Shown here piece after piece: positions 1-5,571 of a stretch of 5,744 nt of DNA. A program made the translations under genes and the position numbers. The stretch comes from Eubacterium sp. (GTDB lineage: Bacteria > Bacillota_A > Clostridia > Lachnospirales > Lachnospiraceae), in NCBI GenBank assembly GCA_023663915.1, contig JAMPGN010000247.1:1-5744 (forward strand), written 5' to 3'. How positions within the stretch are numbered: position 1 is the stretch's first letter; every line of letters starts with the position of its first letter. A model generated the notes under the pieces. It worked only from the letters and a program-made list of their open reading frames with translations, was not told the origin of the DNA and ran no database searches.

Positions 1-2
1 CG

Positions 3-1766
3 CCGCAGCCCATCACCAGACTTGAGCAGGATCTTCCCGAATGCTACAAGCAGTTCATGGAGATCGCGAACCGCCTCGAGGAGCATTATCGGGATATGCA
101 GGATATGGAGTTTACCATTGAGGAGGGCAAACTTTTCTTCTTACAGACCAGAAACGGCAAGCGCACCGCGCCTGCGGCATTGCAGATCGCGTGCGACCTT
201 GTGGACGAAGGCAAGATCACGCCCAAGGAGGCGGTGCTGCGCATCGAGGCGAAATCCCTCGATCAGCTCTTACATCCGACCTTTGATCCCGACGCTTTAA
301 AGGCGGGTCAGGTCGTCGGGCAGGCGCTTCCCGCATCGCCCGGCGCGGCGGCAGGTAAAGTCTACTTTACCGCAAATGAAGCGAAAGAAGCGCATGAGAA
401 AGGCGAGAGAGTGGTGCTGGTGCGTCTGGAGACTTCCCCCGAAGATATCGAGGGAATGCACGCGGCGGAAGGCATCCTTACCGTGCGCGGCGGCATGACG
501 TCCCACGCGGCTGTTGTTGCCCGCGGCATGGGCACAGCCTGCGTATCCGGCTGCGGCGAGATCGCCATCAATGAGACCGAGAAAGTGTTTGAGCTGGGCG
601 GCGAAGTATTCCATGAGGGGGATTACATTTCTCTTGACGGTTCTACCGGAAAGATCTATAAAGGCGATATCAGGACCGTGGAGGCTTCCGTGAGCGGAAA
701 CTTCGGGCGGATCATGGAGTGGGCGGATCAGTACCGGAAGCTCCAGGTGCGCACGAATGCAGACACGCCTGTCGATGCGGCAAATGCCGTGAAATATGGT
801 GCGGAGGGTATCGGTCTGTGCCGTACCGAGCACATGTTTTTCGATCCCGACAGGATCCCGAAGATTCGTCAGATGATCCTTGCAAGGACGCAGGAGCAGA
901 GGGAGAAAGCATTAAATGCCCTGATCCCGTTCCAGAAAGGCGATTTCAAGGCGCTGTATGAGGTGATGGAGGGTCGTCCCGTGACCATCCGCTTCCTCGA
1001 TCCGCCGCTGCATGAGTTCGTGCCCACCGAGCAGGGGGATATCGACGATCTGGCGGTGGAGATGATGATGACCGCAGAGGAAGTGCAGGAGATCTGCGAT
1101 TCCCTCCATGAGTTCAACCCCATGATGGGACACCGCGGCTGCCGTCTGGCTGTCACCTATCCTGAGATCGCAAAGATGCAGACCAGAGCCGTGATGGAGG
1201 CTGCGATCGAAGTGAAGAACGAAAAGGGGTTTGATATCGTACCCGAGATCATGATTCCGCTTGTCGGCGAAAAGAAAGAGCTTAAGTTTGTCAAGGATAT
1301 CGTGGTGGAAGTGGCTGAGGCTGTGAAGAAAGAGAAAAACTCCGATATCCAGTACCACATTGGCACGATGATCGAGATTCCCCGTGCGGCGCTTCTGGCA
1401 AATGAGATCGCCGAGGAGGCGGAGTTCTTCTCCTTCGGAACCAACGATCTGACCCAGATGACCTTCGGTTTCTCCCGCGATGATGCCGGTAAGTTCCTGG
1501 GCGATTATTATAAGAACAAGATCTATGAGTCCGATCCGTTTGCAAGACTTGACCAGAACGGCGTAGGACAGCTCGTGCAGATGGCGGCAGAGAAAGGGCG
1601 CGCGACCAGACCGAACATCAAGCTCGGTATCTGCGGCGAGCACGGCGGCGATCCGTCCTCCGTGGAGTTCTGCCATAAGGTGGGACTGACATATGTGTCA
1701 TGTTCACCGTTCAGGGTGCCGATCGCCCGTTTGGCGGCTGCGCAGGCGGCGATCTCCCAAGAATAG
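3..1766 (+). CDS. ppdK: Pyruvate, phosphate dikinase, C-terminal part (5' end outside window)
   Basis: Cytosolic enzyme interconverting ATP + phosphate + pyruvate with AMP + PPi + PEP; in anaerobes it often serves PPi-linked glycolysis or PEP synthesis. The reading frame is open from base 3, so the start lies upstream; 587 residues are present. Seen: the end of the nucleotide-binding domain (FLQTRNGKR), the swivelling phosphohistidine domain with GGMTSHAAVVARGMG (catalytic His codon 504-506), and the C-terminal PEP/pyruvate TIM barrel ending in CGEHGGDP (Cys codon 1632-1634). Numbered against the Clostridium symbiosum enzyme (His455, Arg561, Arg617, Glu745, Asn768, Cys831), every one of these residues falls exactly in register here (codons at 504, 822, 990, 1374, 1443, 1632), so there are no indels between them and a full length near 874 residues is expected. 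The gene ends with TAG directly followed by in-frame TGA. GC content is much higher than in the downstream genes. Identification is very secure. Confidence 0.98.
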   Translation, partial: PQPITRLEQDLPECYKQFMEIANRLEEHYRDMQDMEFTIEEGKLFFLQTRNGKRTAPAALQIACDLVDEGKITPKEAVLRIEAKSLDQLLHPTFDPDALKAGQVVGQALPASPGAAAGKVYFTANEAKEAHEKGERVVLVRLETSPEDIEGMHAAEGILTVRGGMTSHAAVVARGMGTACVSGCGEIAINETEKVFELGGEVFHEGDYISLDGSTGKIYKGDIRTVEASVSGNFGRIMEWADQYRKLQVRTNADTPVDAANAVKYGAEGIGLCRTEHMFFDPDRIPKIRQMILARTQEQREKALNALIPFQKGDFKALYEVMEGRPVTIRFLDPPLHEFVPTEQGDIDDLAVEMMMTAEEVQEICDSLHEFNPMMGHRGCRLAVTYPEIAKMQTRAVMEAAIEVKNEKGFDIVPEIMIPLVGEKKELKFVKDIVVEVAEAVKKEKNSDIQYHIGTMIEIPRAALLANEIAEEAEFFSFGTNDLTQMTFGFSRDDAGKFLGDYYKNKIYESDPFARLDQNGVGQLVQMAAEKGRATRPNIKLGICGEHGGDPSSVEFCHKVGLTYVSCSPFRVPIARLAAAQAAISQE

Positions 1767-1767
1767 T

Positions 1768-1779
1768 GAACAAATGTTC
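1768..1779. promoter_or_regulatory. GAAC-N4-GTTC dyad resembling a Gram-positive LexA box
   Basis: Perfect dyad GAACAAATGTTC starting inside the second stop codon after ppdK. It matches the GAAC-N4-GTTC core of Firmicute LexA (SOS) operators. A TATAAT hexamer lies at 1789-1794, but no good -35 goes with it, and any transcript from there would run into the terminator at 1810-1841. It may be a chance palindrome; a regulatory role is inference only. Confidence 0.25.
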
Positions 1780-1809
1780 TACTCACAATATAATTTTATA
1801 CTGTTTTGT

Positions 1810-1842
1810 AAAAATCCCGCCTTTTATAAGGCGGGATTTTTT
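1810..1842 (+). terminator. Rho-independent terminator of ppdK
   Basis: Perfect 14-bp stem: arms 1810-1823 and 1828-1841, with a GC core (TCCCGCC/GGCGGGA), loop TTAT (1824-1827), and a T-run on the 3' arm. It sits 44 bases after the ppdK stop. The mirrored A-run on the 5' arm would also allow termination on the opposite strand. It insulates ppdK from the AT-rich operon that follows. Confidence 0.95.
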
Positions 1843-1870
1843 GTTATACTGATTATGATATCAGGCAAGT

Positions 1871-1899
1871 TTGAATAAATGTCTGAAATAAAGTACAAT
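1871..1899 (+). promoter_or_regulatory. Vegetative promoter for the PIN/GDYTKER operon
   Basis: TTGAAT (1871-1876) and TACAAT (1894-1899) are separated by 17 bases; they match the sigma-A consensus at 4/6 and 5/6 positions. The predicted transcript start is near 1906, giving a leader of about 28 bases before the PIN gene's ATG. The position, just after the ppdK terminator and just before a GGAGG site, supports an independent operon promoter. Confidence 0.6.
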
Positions 1900-1916
1900 G
1901 TAATAGTAAGAAATTC

Positions 1917-1933
1917 GGAGGTAAATGTCCTAG
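1917..1933 (+). promoter_or_regulatory. Ribosome binding site with a two-codon upstream ORF (ATG TCC TAG)
   Basis: GGAGG at 1917-1921 is 12 bases from the PIN start (long) but only 3 bases from an earlier in-frame ATG at 1925. That earlier ATG reads Met-Ser-stop (TAG 1931-1933), and the stop touches the PIN gene's ATG at 1934. The PIN start is chosen because family members begin with the same short beta-strand (IIYLDN). The mini-ORF could reflect termination-reinitiation control, or be a by-product of sequence drift. Confidence 0.5.
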
Positions 1934-2371
1934 ATGATAATTTATCTGGATAATTGTTGTTATAACAGACCATTTGATGACCGGACACAGGAACGTATCC
2001 ACTTGGAAAGCGAAGTTATTTTGTCAGTTCTGAAAATGGGGCAGATGAAAAAGGTGTCTATTGTCGGAAGTGACATTCTGGATCTTGAAATGAGTCGTAT
2101 GCAGGATGAGAATAAGAGACAGAAGGTACTTAATTTGTATCGCGTGGTGGGAAAGCATATACAATATACAGAAAAAATCAAACAACGTTCTGCAGATATC
2201 ATGTCAGTGTCAAAGATACGCGCACTTGACAGTCTGCATATTGCATCTGCTGAGGAGGCTAAAGCAGATATATTTTTGACAACAGATGATAAGCTTGAAA
2301 AAATGGCGGAAAAATTGATGCTTGGAACAAAGGTGATCAATCCACTTAGATTTGCATGGGAGGTGATTTGA
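1934..2371 (+). CDS. PIN-domain protein, putative VapC-like RNase toxin
   Basis: A 145-residue protein with the whole PIN fold and nothing else. PIN proteins are metal-dependent RNases whose active site is a cluster of acidic residues. Those visible are Asp6 in IYLDNCCYNRPFDD, Glu52 in ILDLEMSR, Asp99 in ALDSLHIASA, and Asp118 in FLTTDDKL; placement is by motif and is inferred. The opening LDNCCYNRPFDD is typical of a PIN subgroup found in Firmicutes and cyanobacteria. The cytosolic protein has no signal peptide or membrane segment. Its TGA stop is followed at once by the ATG of the GDYTKER protein, and that gene's GGGAGG site lies in this gene's last codons, so the two are translationally coupled. 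Base composition is AT-rich, unlike ppdK, which hints at a separate origin. Toxicity and RNA target are unproven; a housekeeping RNase role is possible. Confidence 0.85.
   Translation: MIIYLDNCCYNRPFDDRTQERIHLESEVILSVLKMGQMKKVSIVGSDILDLEMSRMQDENKRQKVLNLYRVVGKHIQYTEKIKQRSADIMSVSKIRALDSLHIASAEEAKADIFLTTDDKLEKMAEKLMLGTKVINPLRFAWEVI
2358..2363 (+). promoter_or_regulatory. Ribosome binding site inside the PIN gene, serving the 68-residue gene
   Basis: GGGAGG ends 8 bases before the ATG at 2372, an ideal distance, and lies within the last codons of the PIN gene. It favours ATG 2372 over the second ATG at 2375 only slightly; either start gives essentially the same protein. Confidence 0.75.
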
Positions 2372-2578
2372 ATGATGGATATTAATTTGAGCAGTCCGAT
2401 AGATGTTAGAAATGCCGGTATGAAAGCGTTGCAACAGGCACTGGGGCCGGTTGGAATGGTGAAGTTTATGCAGCAGTATGATATGGGATATGGAGATTAT
2501 ACGAAGGAAAGACAGGAGCAGCCGGATATGAGTCTGGAAGAAATCGATGCACTGTTAAAAAACGTGGATCATCATTGA
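2372..2578 (+). CDS. Small GDYTKER-motif protein, putative partner/antitoxin of the PIN protein
   Basis: A 68-residue acidic cytosolic protein. Visible blocks are NLSSPIDVRNAGMKAL (residues 5-20), a conserved-looking core LGPVGMVKFMQQYD (24-37), GDYTKER (41-47), and a C-terminal helix SLEEIDALLKNV (54-65). I recognise the pattern LGxVGxxxFxQQ(F/Y)...GDYTKER as one recurring in small uncharacterised proteins near PIN genes; no named function is known to me. No ribbon-helix-helix, AbrB or HTH motif is evident, so if it is an antitoxin it may work by protein binding without the usual DNA-binding arm. The order, nuclease first and small partner second, is opposite to classical vapBC. It is coupled to the PIN gene (TGA then ATG, no gap) and followed by a strong terminator, so these two genes form the whole operon. 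The coding call is strong; the antitoxin role is inference. Confidence 0.85.
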   Translation: MMDINLSSPIDVRNAGMKALQQALGPVGMVKFMQQYDMGYGDYTKERQEQPDMSLEEIDALLKNVDHH

Positions 2579-2583
2579 TATAG

Positions 2584-2625
2584 AAAAATAAGACCTTGCA
2601 TTGCAGGATGTAGGGTCTTATTTTT
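2584..2625 (+). terminator. Rho-independent terminator of the PIN/GDYTKER operon
   Basis: Perfect 12-bp stem AAAAATAAGACC (2584-2595) with GGTCTTATTTTT (2614-2625). It extends inward by six more pairs including two G:U wobbles (2596-2601 with 2608-2613), leaving loop TGCAGG (2602-2607). The 3' arm ends in a T-run. It begins 5 bases after the stop codon. The matching A-run makes it potentially bidirectional. Confidence 0.92.
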
Positions 2626-2640
2626 GCTTGAAGATAAGGA

Positions 2641-2686
2641 TGTCAGGGGCTTTCAGTGGATCTGTGCGGAAACCGCCTGTCAGGGG
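2641..2686. repeat. Short direct repeat TGTCAGGGG flanking a small hairpin
   Basis: TGTCAGGGG occurs at 2641-2649 and again at 2678-2686, 37 bases apart. Just before the second copy is GCGG-AAA-CCGC (2666-2676), able to fold as a small hairpin. The stretch is GC-richer than the surrounding intergenic DNA. Its role is unknown and a chance origin cannot be excluded. Confidence 0.3.
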
Positions 2687-2703
2687 AACAGTACCGATAC
2701 AAG

Positions 2704-2828
2704 TTTTGTATAAAGATAATATACTAAAAGAGAAAATTGGTACAATACTTTCTGTTTTAGCAGATAAATTTCCAAACAATGATTGGATTTTGCCAAATAT
2801 GTCTGCCTTGCATACAAGCCGCCTTTGA
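2704..2828 (+). pseudogene. Possible gene remnant, unrecognised
   Basis: The frame ending at TGA 2826-2828 reads like genuine protein over its last part: YKDNILKEKIGTILSVLADK, then a FPNNDWILP stretch, with an amphipathic helix pattern and ordinary codon use. The only upstream ATG in this frame (2601) lies inside the terminator hairpin and has no ribosome binding site, so an intact gene is unlikely. I do not recognise the family. It could be the 3' remnant of a gene lost when the neighbouring cassettes were inserted, or an accidental open frame. Confidence 0.2.
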
Positions 2829-2836
2829 GATACAAT
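2808..2836 (+). promoter_or_regulatory. Promoter for the regulator-ABC transporter operon
   Basis: TTGCAT (2808-2813) and TACAAT (2831-2836) are separated by exactly 17 bases; the -10 matches 5/6 and the -35 3/6. The predicted start is near 2843, leaving a leader of about 27 bases. The direct repeat ATACAAGC at 2812-2819 and 2835-2842 overlaps both promoter elements (23 bases start to start, about two helical turns), which would suit an operator for the downstream HTH protein. A further ATACAAG is at 2697-2703. Confidence 0.5.
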
Positions 2837-2854
2837 ACAAGCAATCATTTAGAC

Positions 2855-2859
2855 GGAGG
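2855..2859 (+). promoter_or_regulatory. Ribosome binding site that fixes the start of the HTH regulator
   Basis: GGAGG ends 10 bases before ATG 2870. The frame is open back to an ATG at 2783, but that start has no ribosome binding site and lies upstream of the proposed promoter -10; the HTH domain begins just after 2870. Confidence 0.8.
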
Positions 2860-2869
2860 AACCAATAAA

Positions 2870-3886
2870 ATGAATGACTCCATAATCGGCAGACAGATAT
2901 CAAAATTTCGGAAAGCAGCTGAAATGACCCAGGAGGAGCTTGGAGAAGCGGTAGGAATCAGCAGTCAGGCAGTAAGCCGCTGGGAGTGTGGAGGAGCGCC
3001 GGATATAGCATTGCTGCCAGCGATTGCTGATAAATTAGGAGTGACAGTTGATGCTCTTTTCGGGCGGGACGGGAGTGAATGCGCAGATATAGAAGATGTG
3101 GTAGGTGGCTGGCTGTGCTCAGTCCCTAAGAAGGAACGATTGGATCGACTTTGTCGGCTGGTCTGGTCATCCGTTAAATATCTGCTTGAAGATGGGCTTG
3201 GCATACCTGAGATGGGATATCTGGAAACCTGCCATCCGGATATGGGGGACGGTCTGAACCGATTGATGTTGAGTCAGATTAGGACAGCAGACGGTATTTT
3301 ACTGGATATTCATGCGGAAGATTTATCGTTTGTCACGCTCTGGCCTGAACCGAAGGAAGGTTATGCCGCTTGGCTCGCACCTAAAGAAGAATATCGCCGT
3401 CTGTTTGGAATTTTGTCCAGACAAGGCTGTTTGGAACTACTGGAATATCTCCATTGCCGGAAACGCAGTTACTTTGTGGCAGAGGCAGCAGCAAAACAGT
3501 TGGGAATGTCTTGCGAAACAGTGGAAGGATTATTGAATGCACTGGAGGGACTACAGATTCTTCGTTTTATGGAATTGGAGCTGGATAGTGGAGAAGTGAA
3601 AGCTTATGAACTGGCCGAACCGGCAGCGTTTGTTCCGTTTCTGTATATTGCGAGATGCTTTATGCAGACAGGAATGAATTATATATGTGTCGGGAATTAT
3701 GATACGCCGCTGCTTCAGAAAGGGAAGTGGCGGGATAAATATGATTCACTGAATGCTGTACAGACCAAAACAAATTATATTTATTTTGGAAATTATGACA
3801 ATTCTTGTGCGCGGGATGGCATTTCAGGCGCAAAGGGCAGAGCAGCGGAGGAGAAAAAACATGCGGAAGATGGAGCGGGCGAATAG
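2870..3886 (+). CDS. XRE-family HTH regulator with a winged-helix-like second domain
   Basis: A 338-residue cytosolic DNA-binding protein. Residues 5-64 form a Cro/CI-type HTH (IGRQISKFRKAAEMTQEELG, then VGISSQAVSRWE as turn and recognition helix, ending DKLGVTVDALFG). Residues 65-175 are an unassigned middle region rich in Trp and acidic residues. Residues about 178-260 read like a winged helix: helices CLELLEYLHC, FVAEAAAKQLGMSCETVEGL and NALEGLQILRF, then a beta-hairpin with a turn at LDSGEVKAYEL; this is a pattern judgement. The tail carries NYICVGNYD (270-278) and NYIYFGNYD (302-310), a near-exact internal duplication, then a charged Ala/Glu/Lys-rich end. The last 26 bases overlap the ABC transporter gene, whose ribosome binding site lies inside this one. 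It probably controls its own operon; repressor or activator mode and ligand are unknown. Confidence 0.88.
   Translation: MNDSIIGRQISKFRKAAEMTQEELGEAVGISSQAVSRWECGGAPDIALLPAIADKLGVTVDALFGRDGSECADIEDVVGGWLCSVPKKERLDRLCRLVWSSVKYLLEDGLGIPEMGYLETCHPDMGDGLNRLMLSQIRTADGILLDIHAEDLSFVTLWPEPKEGYAAWLAPKEEYRRLFGILSRQGCLELLEYLHCRKRSYFVAEAAAKQLGMSCETVEGLLNALEGLQILRFMELELDSGEVKAYELAEPAAFVPFLYIARCFMQTGMNYICVGNYDTPLLQKGKWRDKYDSLNAVQTKTNYIYFGNYDNSCARDGISGAKGRAAEEKKHAEDGAGE
3677..3799 (+). repeat. Internal duplication encoding NYIxxGNYD in the regulator's tail
   Basis: Bases 3677-3703 and 3773-3799 encode NYICVGNYD and NYIYFGNYD, identical at 7 of 9 residues and 21 of 27 bases, 96 bases apart and in the same frame. 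Similarity fades outside these nine codons. It could be two structural repeats of one beta-strand motif or a recent short duplication. Confidence 0.6.
3847..3851 (+). promoter_or_regulatory. Ribosome binding site that fixes the ABC transporter start
   Basis: GGAGG lies 9 bases before ATG 3861, within the 3' end of the regulator gene. The frame is open further up, to an ATG at 3753, but that would give an implausible 36-residue extension without a ribosome binding site. Confidence 0.8.
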
Positions 3887-5525
3887 GAAATCAGAAAAGC
3901 CCGTCGATATGTTTTTTTATTTAAAGAGATATTGGAAAGATAATACATGTGTGATTCTTCTTTTGGCAATATTATGCGGACTTCAGGTAGGGGCTAATAT
4001 GCTGATGATGCAGTCGTTTCAGGGCATTATTGACCGGAATATGAATCGGTTTATGGCTTGGACGCTGCTTCTCGTAGGGGTCTGGTTCCTTATCTATGGA
4101 TTGACCGGTGCGGAAACCTTTTTTCGGCATCGTGCAATCCGTATCATGAACAATGCCGTTCGTCAGGATCTAGCTGCGATATTATTGAAAAAAAGTTATG
4201 TAAGTTTTCATGAACAGTCTGTCGGGGAATACTTATCCCGATTTACAAATGACATTAATCAAATTGAAAATCTGGCATGGAATCCTTTTTTTGACTATAT
4301 CCGCTGGGCAATAACAGTAATATTCAGTATTTTCGCATTACTAACGCTCCATTGGTCGCTGTTGGCGGCATCGATTATAACAACAGCAGTCATGATGTCT
4401 GTTCCAAGACTTTTTAATCAGAAGATGGAGCGACTGGGTACTGTATGCGCCCGGAAACAATCAGTGGCAGTGGGTCAGCTGAAAGAACAGTTGGCGGGTT
4501 ATGACGTTTTTCGCTTTTTTAATCAGGATTGTCGGTTTGTCGGGAATATGGGGCAGGCAAGTGATTCAATAGAAGCCTCCAAATTTCAGCTAGCCTATAT
4601 AAAAGGATTTGTCAGTGCAGGGATGGGATGCATTAACATTGTCTGTCAGATGCTGCATGTCGCCCTGATAGGCGCATTGTCTGTTCGGGGTATTATTTTA
4701 CAGGGGGCGCTCACAGGCGGTGGTAATTTGTGCGGCAATATATCTTCCGGATTGGGCAATATGATGCAGGATATGTTGTCCATGTCTTCCGTGAAGCCTT
4801 ATTTTGAGCAAATTGTCGCTTATACGGAAAATGCTGCCGGAAATGATAATAAAGCAAAAGAAGAGATTTCGATGAAAGCTATGCAGAATGGAATTGCAAT
4901 GAATCATGTGGGATTTTGTTATGATAGCAAAACGGTTGTCAAAGAGTTCAACGCTTATTTTGAAAAAGGTGGAAAATATGCGCTGACAGGTCCTTCAGGC
5001 TGCGGAAAATCTACGCTGCTTAAGCTTATGATGGGGTGTCTGCCTGAGTATACGGGTACCATTCGCATGGACAATCGGGAGGTCAGGGATTGCAGACCGG
5101 AACAGTTATGGCATCAGATTGGTTATATTGGGCAGAACACATTTCTGTTCAATACTACAATCTTGGATAACATTACCTTGGGCGAGGAATTTACGAAAGA
5201 GCAGATATGGCAAGCGGTGCGGGACAGTGCCTTGGAAAAGGATTTATTGTCTATGCCTGACGGTCTGGATACGGTTGTCGGTGAAAATGGCAGTAACCTT
5301 TCCGGCGGCCAGAAGCAACGGGTGGCGATTGCGCGGGCATTGATTCGGAATCGGCCTGTTCTGTTGATAGATGAAAGTACCAGTGCGTTAGATGAGGAAA
5401 ATGCAAGCAGAATAGAAGAAAATTTGCTGGCCAAAGCCGGTCTGACGCTGATTTTAGTCAGCCATCATCTTTCCGCGGAGCAAAAAAAGTTTACGGAGGT
5501 ATTTGTTCTGCCAGAGATTTCATAA
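3861..5525 (+). CDS. ABC exporter half-transporter (membrane domain fused to ATPase)
   Basis: A 554-residue inner-membrane protein of the type I exporter class, expected to work as a dimer and pump a substrate outward using ATP. After a basic N-terminus, hydrophobic segments lie near residues 29-51, 64-83, 142-162, 164-182, 248-272 and, more weakly, 280-303, which is Gly-rich. The ATPase domain has Walker A GPSGCGKST (377-385), Q-loop Gln425 in YIGQNTFLFN, signature LSGGQ (480-484), Walker B VLLIDE (500-505) with catalytic Glu505, D-loop SALDE and H-loop His535. All catalytic elements are intact, so a homodimer would be competent. The protein stops 19 residues after His535, shorter than the usual ABC C-terminus, which normally continues with an 'ExGxHxEL' segment. 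It overlaps the HTH regulator gene by 26 bases, implying coupled expression. The substrate is unknown; peptide, bacteriocin or drug export is inferred from context. No peptidase C39 domain is present. Confidence 0.93.
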   Translation: MRKMERANRKSEKPVDMFFYLKRYWKDNTCVILLLAILCGLQVGANMLMMQSFQGIIDRNMNRFMAWTLLLVGVWFLIYGLTGAETFFRHRAIRIMNNAVRQDLAAILLKKSYVSFHEQSVGEYLSRFTNDINQIENLAWNPFFDYIRWAITVIFSIFALLTLHWSLLAASIITTAVMMSVPRLFNQKMERLGTVCARKQSVAVGQLKEQLAGYDVFRFFNQDCRFVGNMGQASDSIEASKFQLAYIKGFVSAGMGCINIVCQMLHVALIGALSVRGIILQGALTGGGNLCGNISSGLGNMMQDMLSMSSVKPYFEQIVAYTENAAGNDNKAKEEISMKAMQNGIAMNHVGFCYDSKTVVKEFNAYFEKGGKYALTGPSGCGKSTLLKLMMGCLPEYTGTIRMDNREVRDCRPEQLWHQIGYIGQNTFLFNTTILDNITLGEEFTKEQIWQAVRDSALEKDLLSMPDGLDTVVGENGSNLSGGQKQRVAIARALIRNRPVLLIDESTSALDEENASRIEENLLAKAGLTLILVSHHLSAEQKKFTEVFVLPEIS

Positions 5526-5571
5526 AATCCTTTGAATGAGTGGAAATGAAGCATGGAAATTGATGGTTATA

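Noticed and set aside
297..1676. Long open frames on the - strand (up to 254 codons, 912-1676) opposite ppdK
   Set aside because: They mirror the GC-rich codons of a certain gene, lack ribosome sites, and show no family resemblance.
1693..1878. 61-codon + frame running over the ppdK end and its terminator
   Set aside because: It translates through the terminator hairpin and overlaps ppdK out of frame; no ribosome site.
1960..2434. - strand frames over the PIN/GDYTKER genes (126 and 74 codons)
   Set aside because: They are shadows of the two + strand genes, with no ribosome sites or recognisable motifs.
2738..2746. Extended -10 like TGGTACAAT as a second promoter for the regulator
   Set aside because: No acceptable -35 at 16-18 bases; the promoter at 2808-2836 is better placed.
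2783..2869. N-terminal extension of the HTH regulator to ATG 2783
   Set aside because: No ribosome site at 2783; GGAGG 2855-2859 and the start of the HTH domain support ATG 2870.
3753..3860. 36-residue N-terminal extension of the ABC transporter to ATG 3753
   Set aside because: It would lie inside the regulator gene without a ribosome site; GGAGG 3847-3851 supports ATG 3861.
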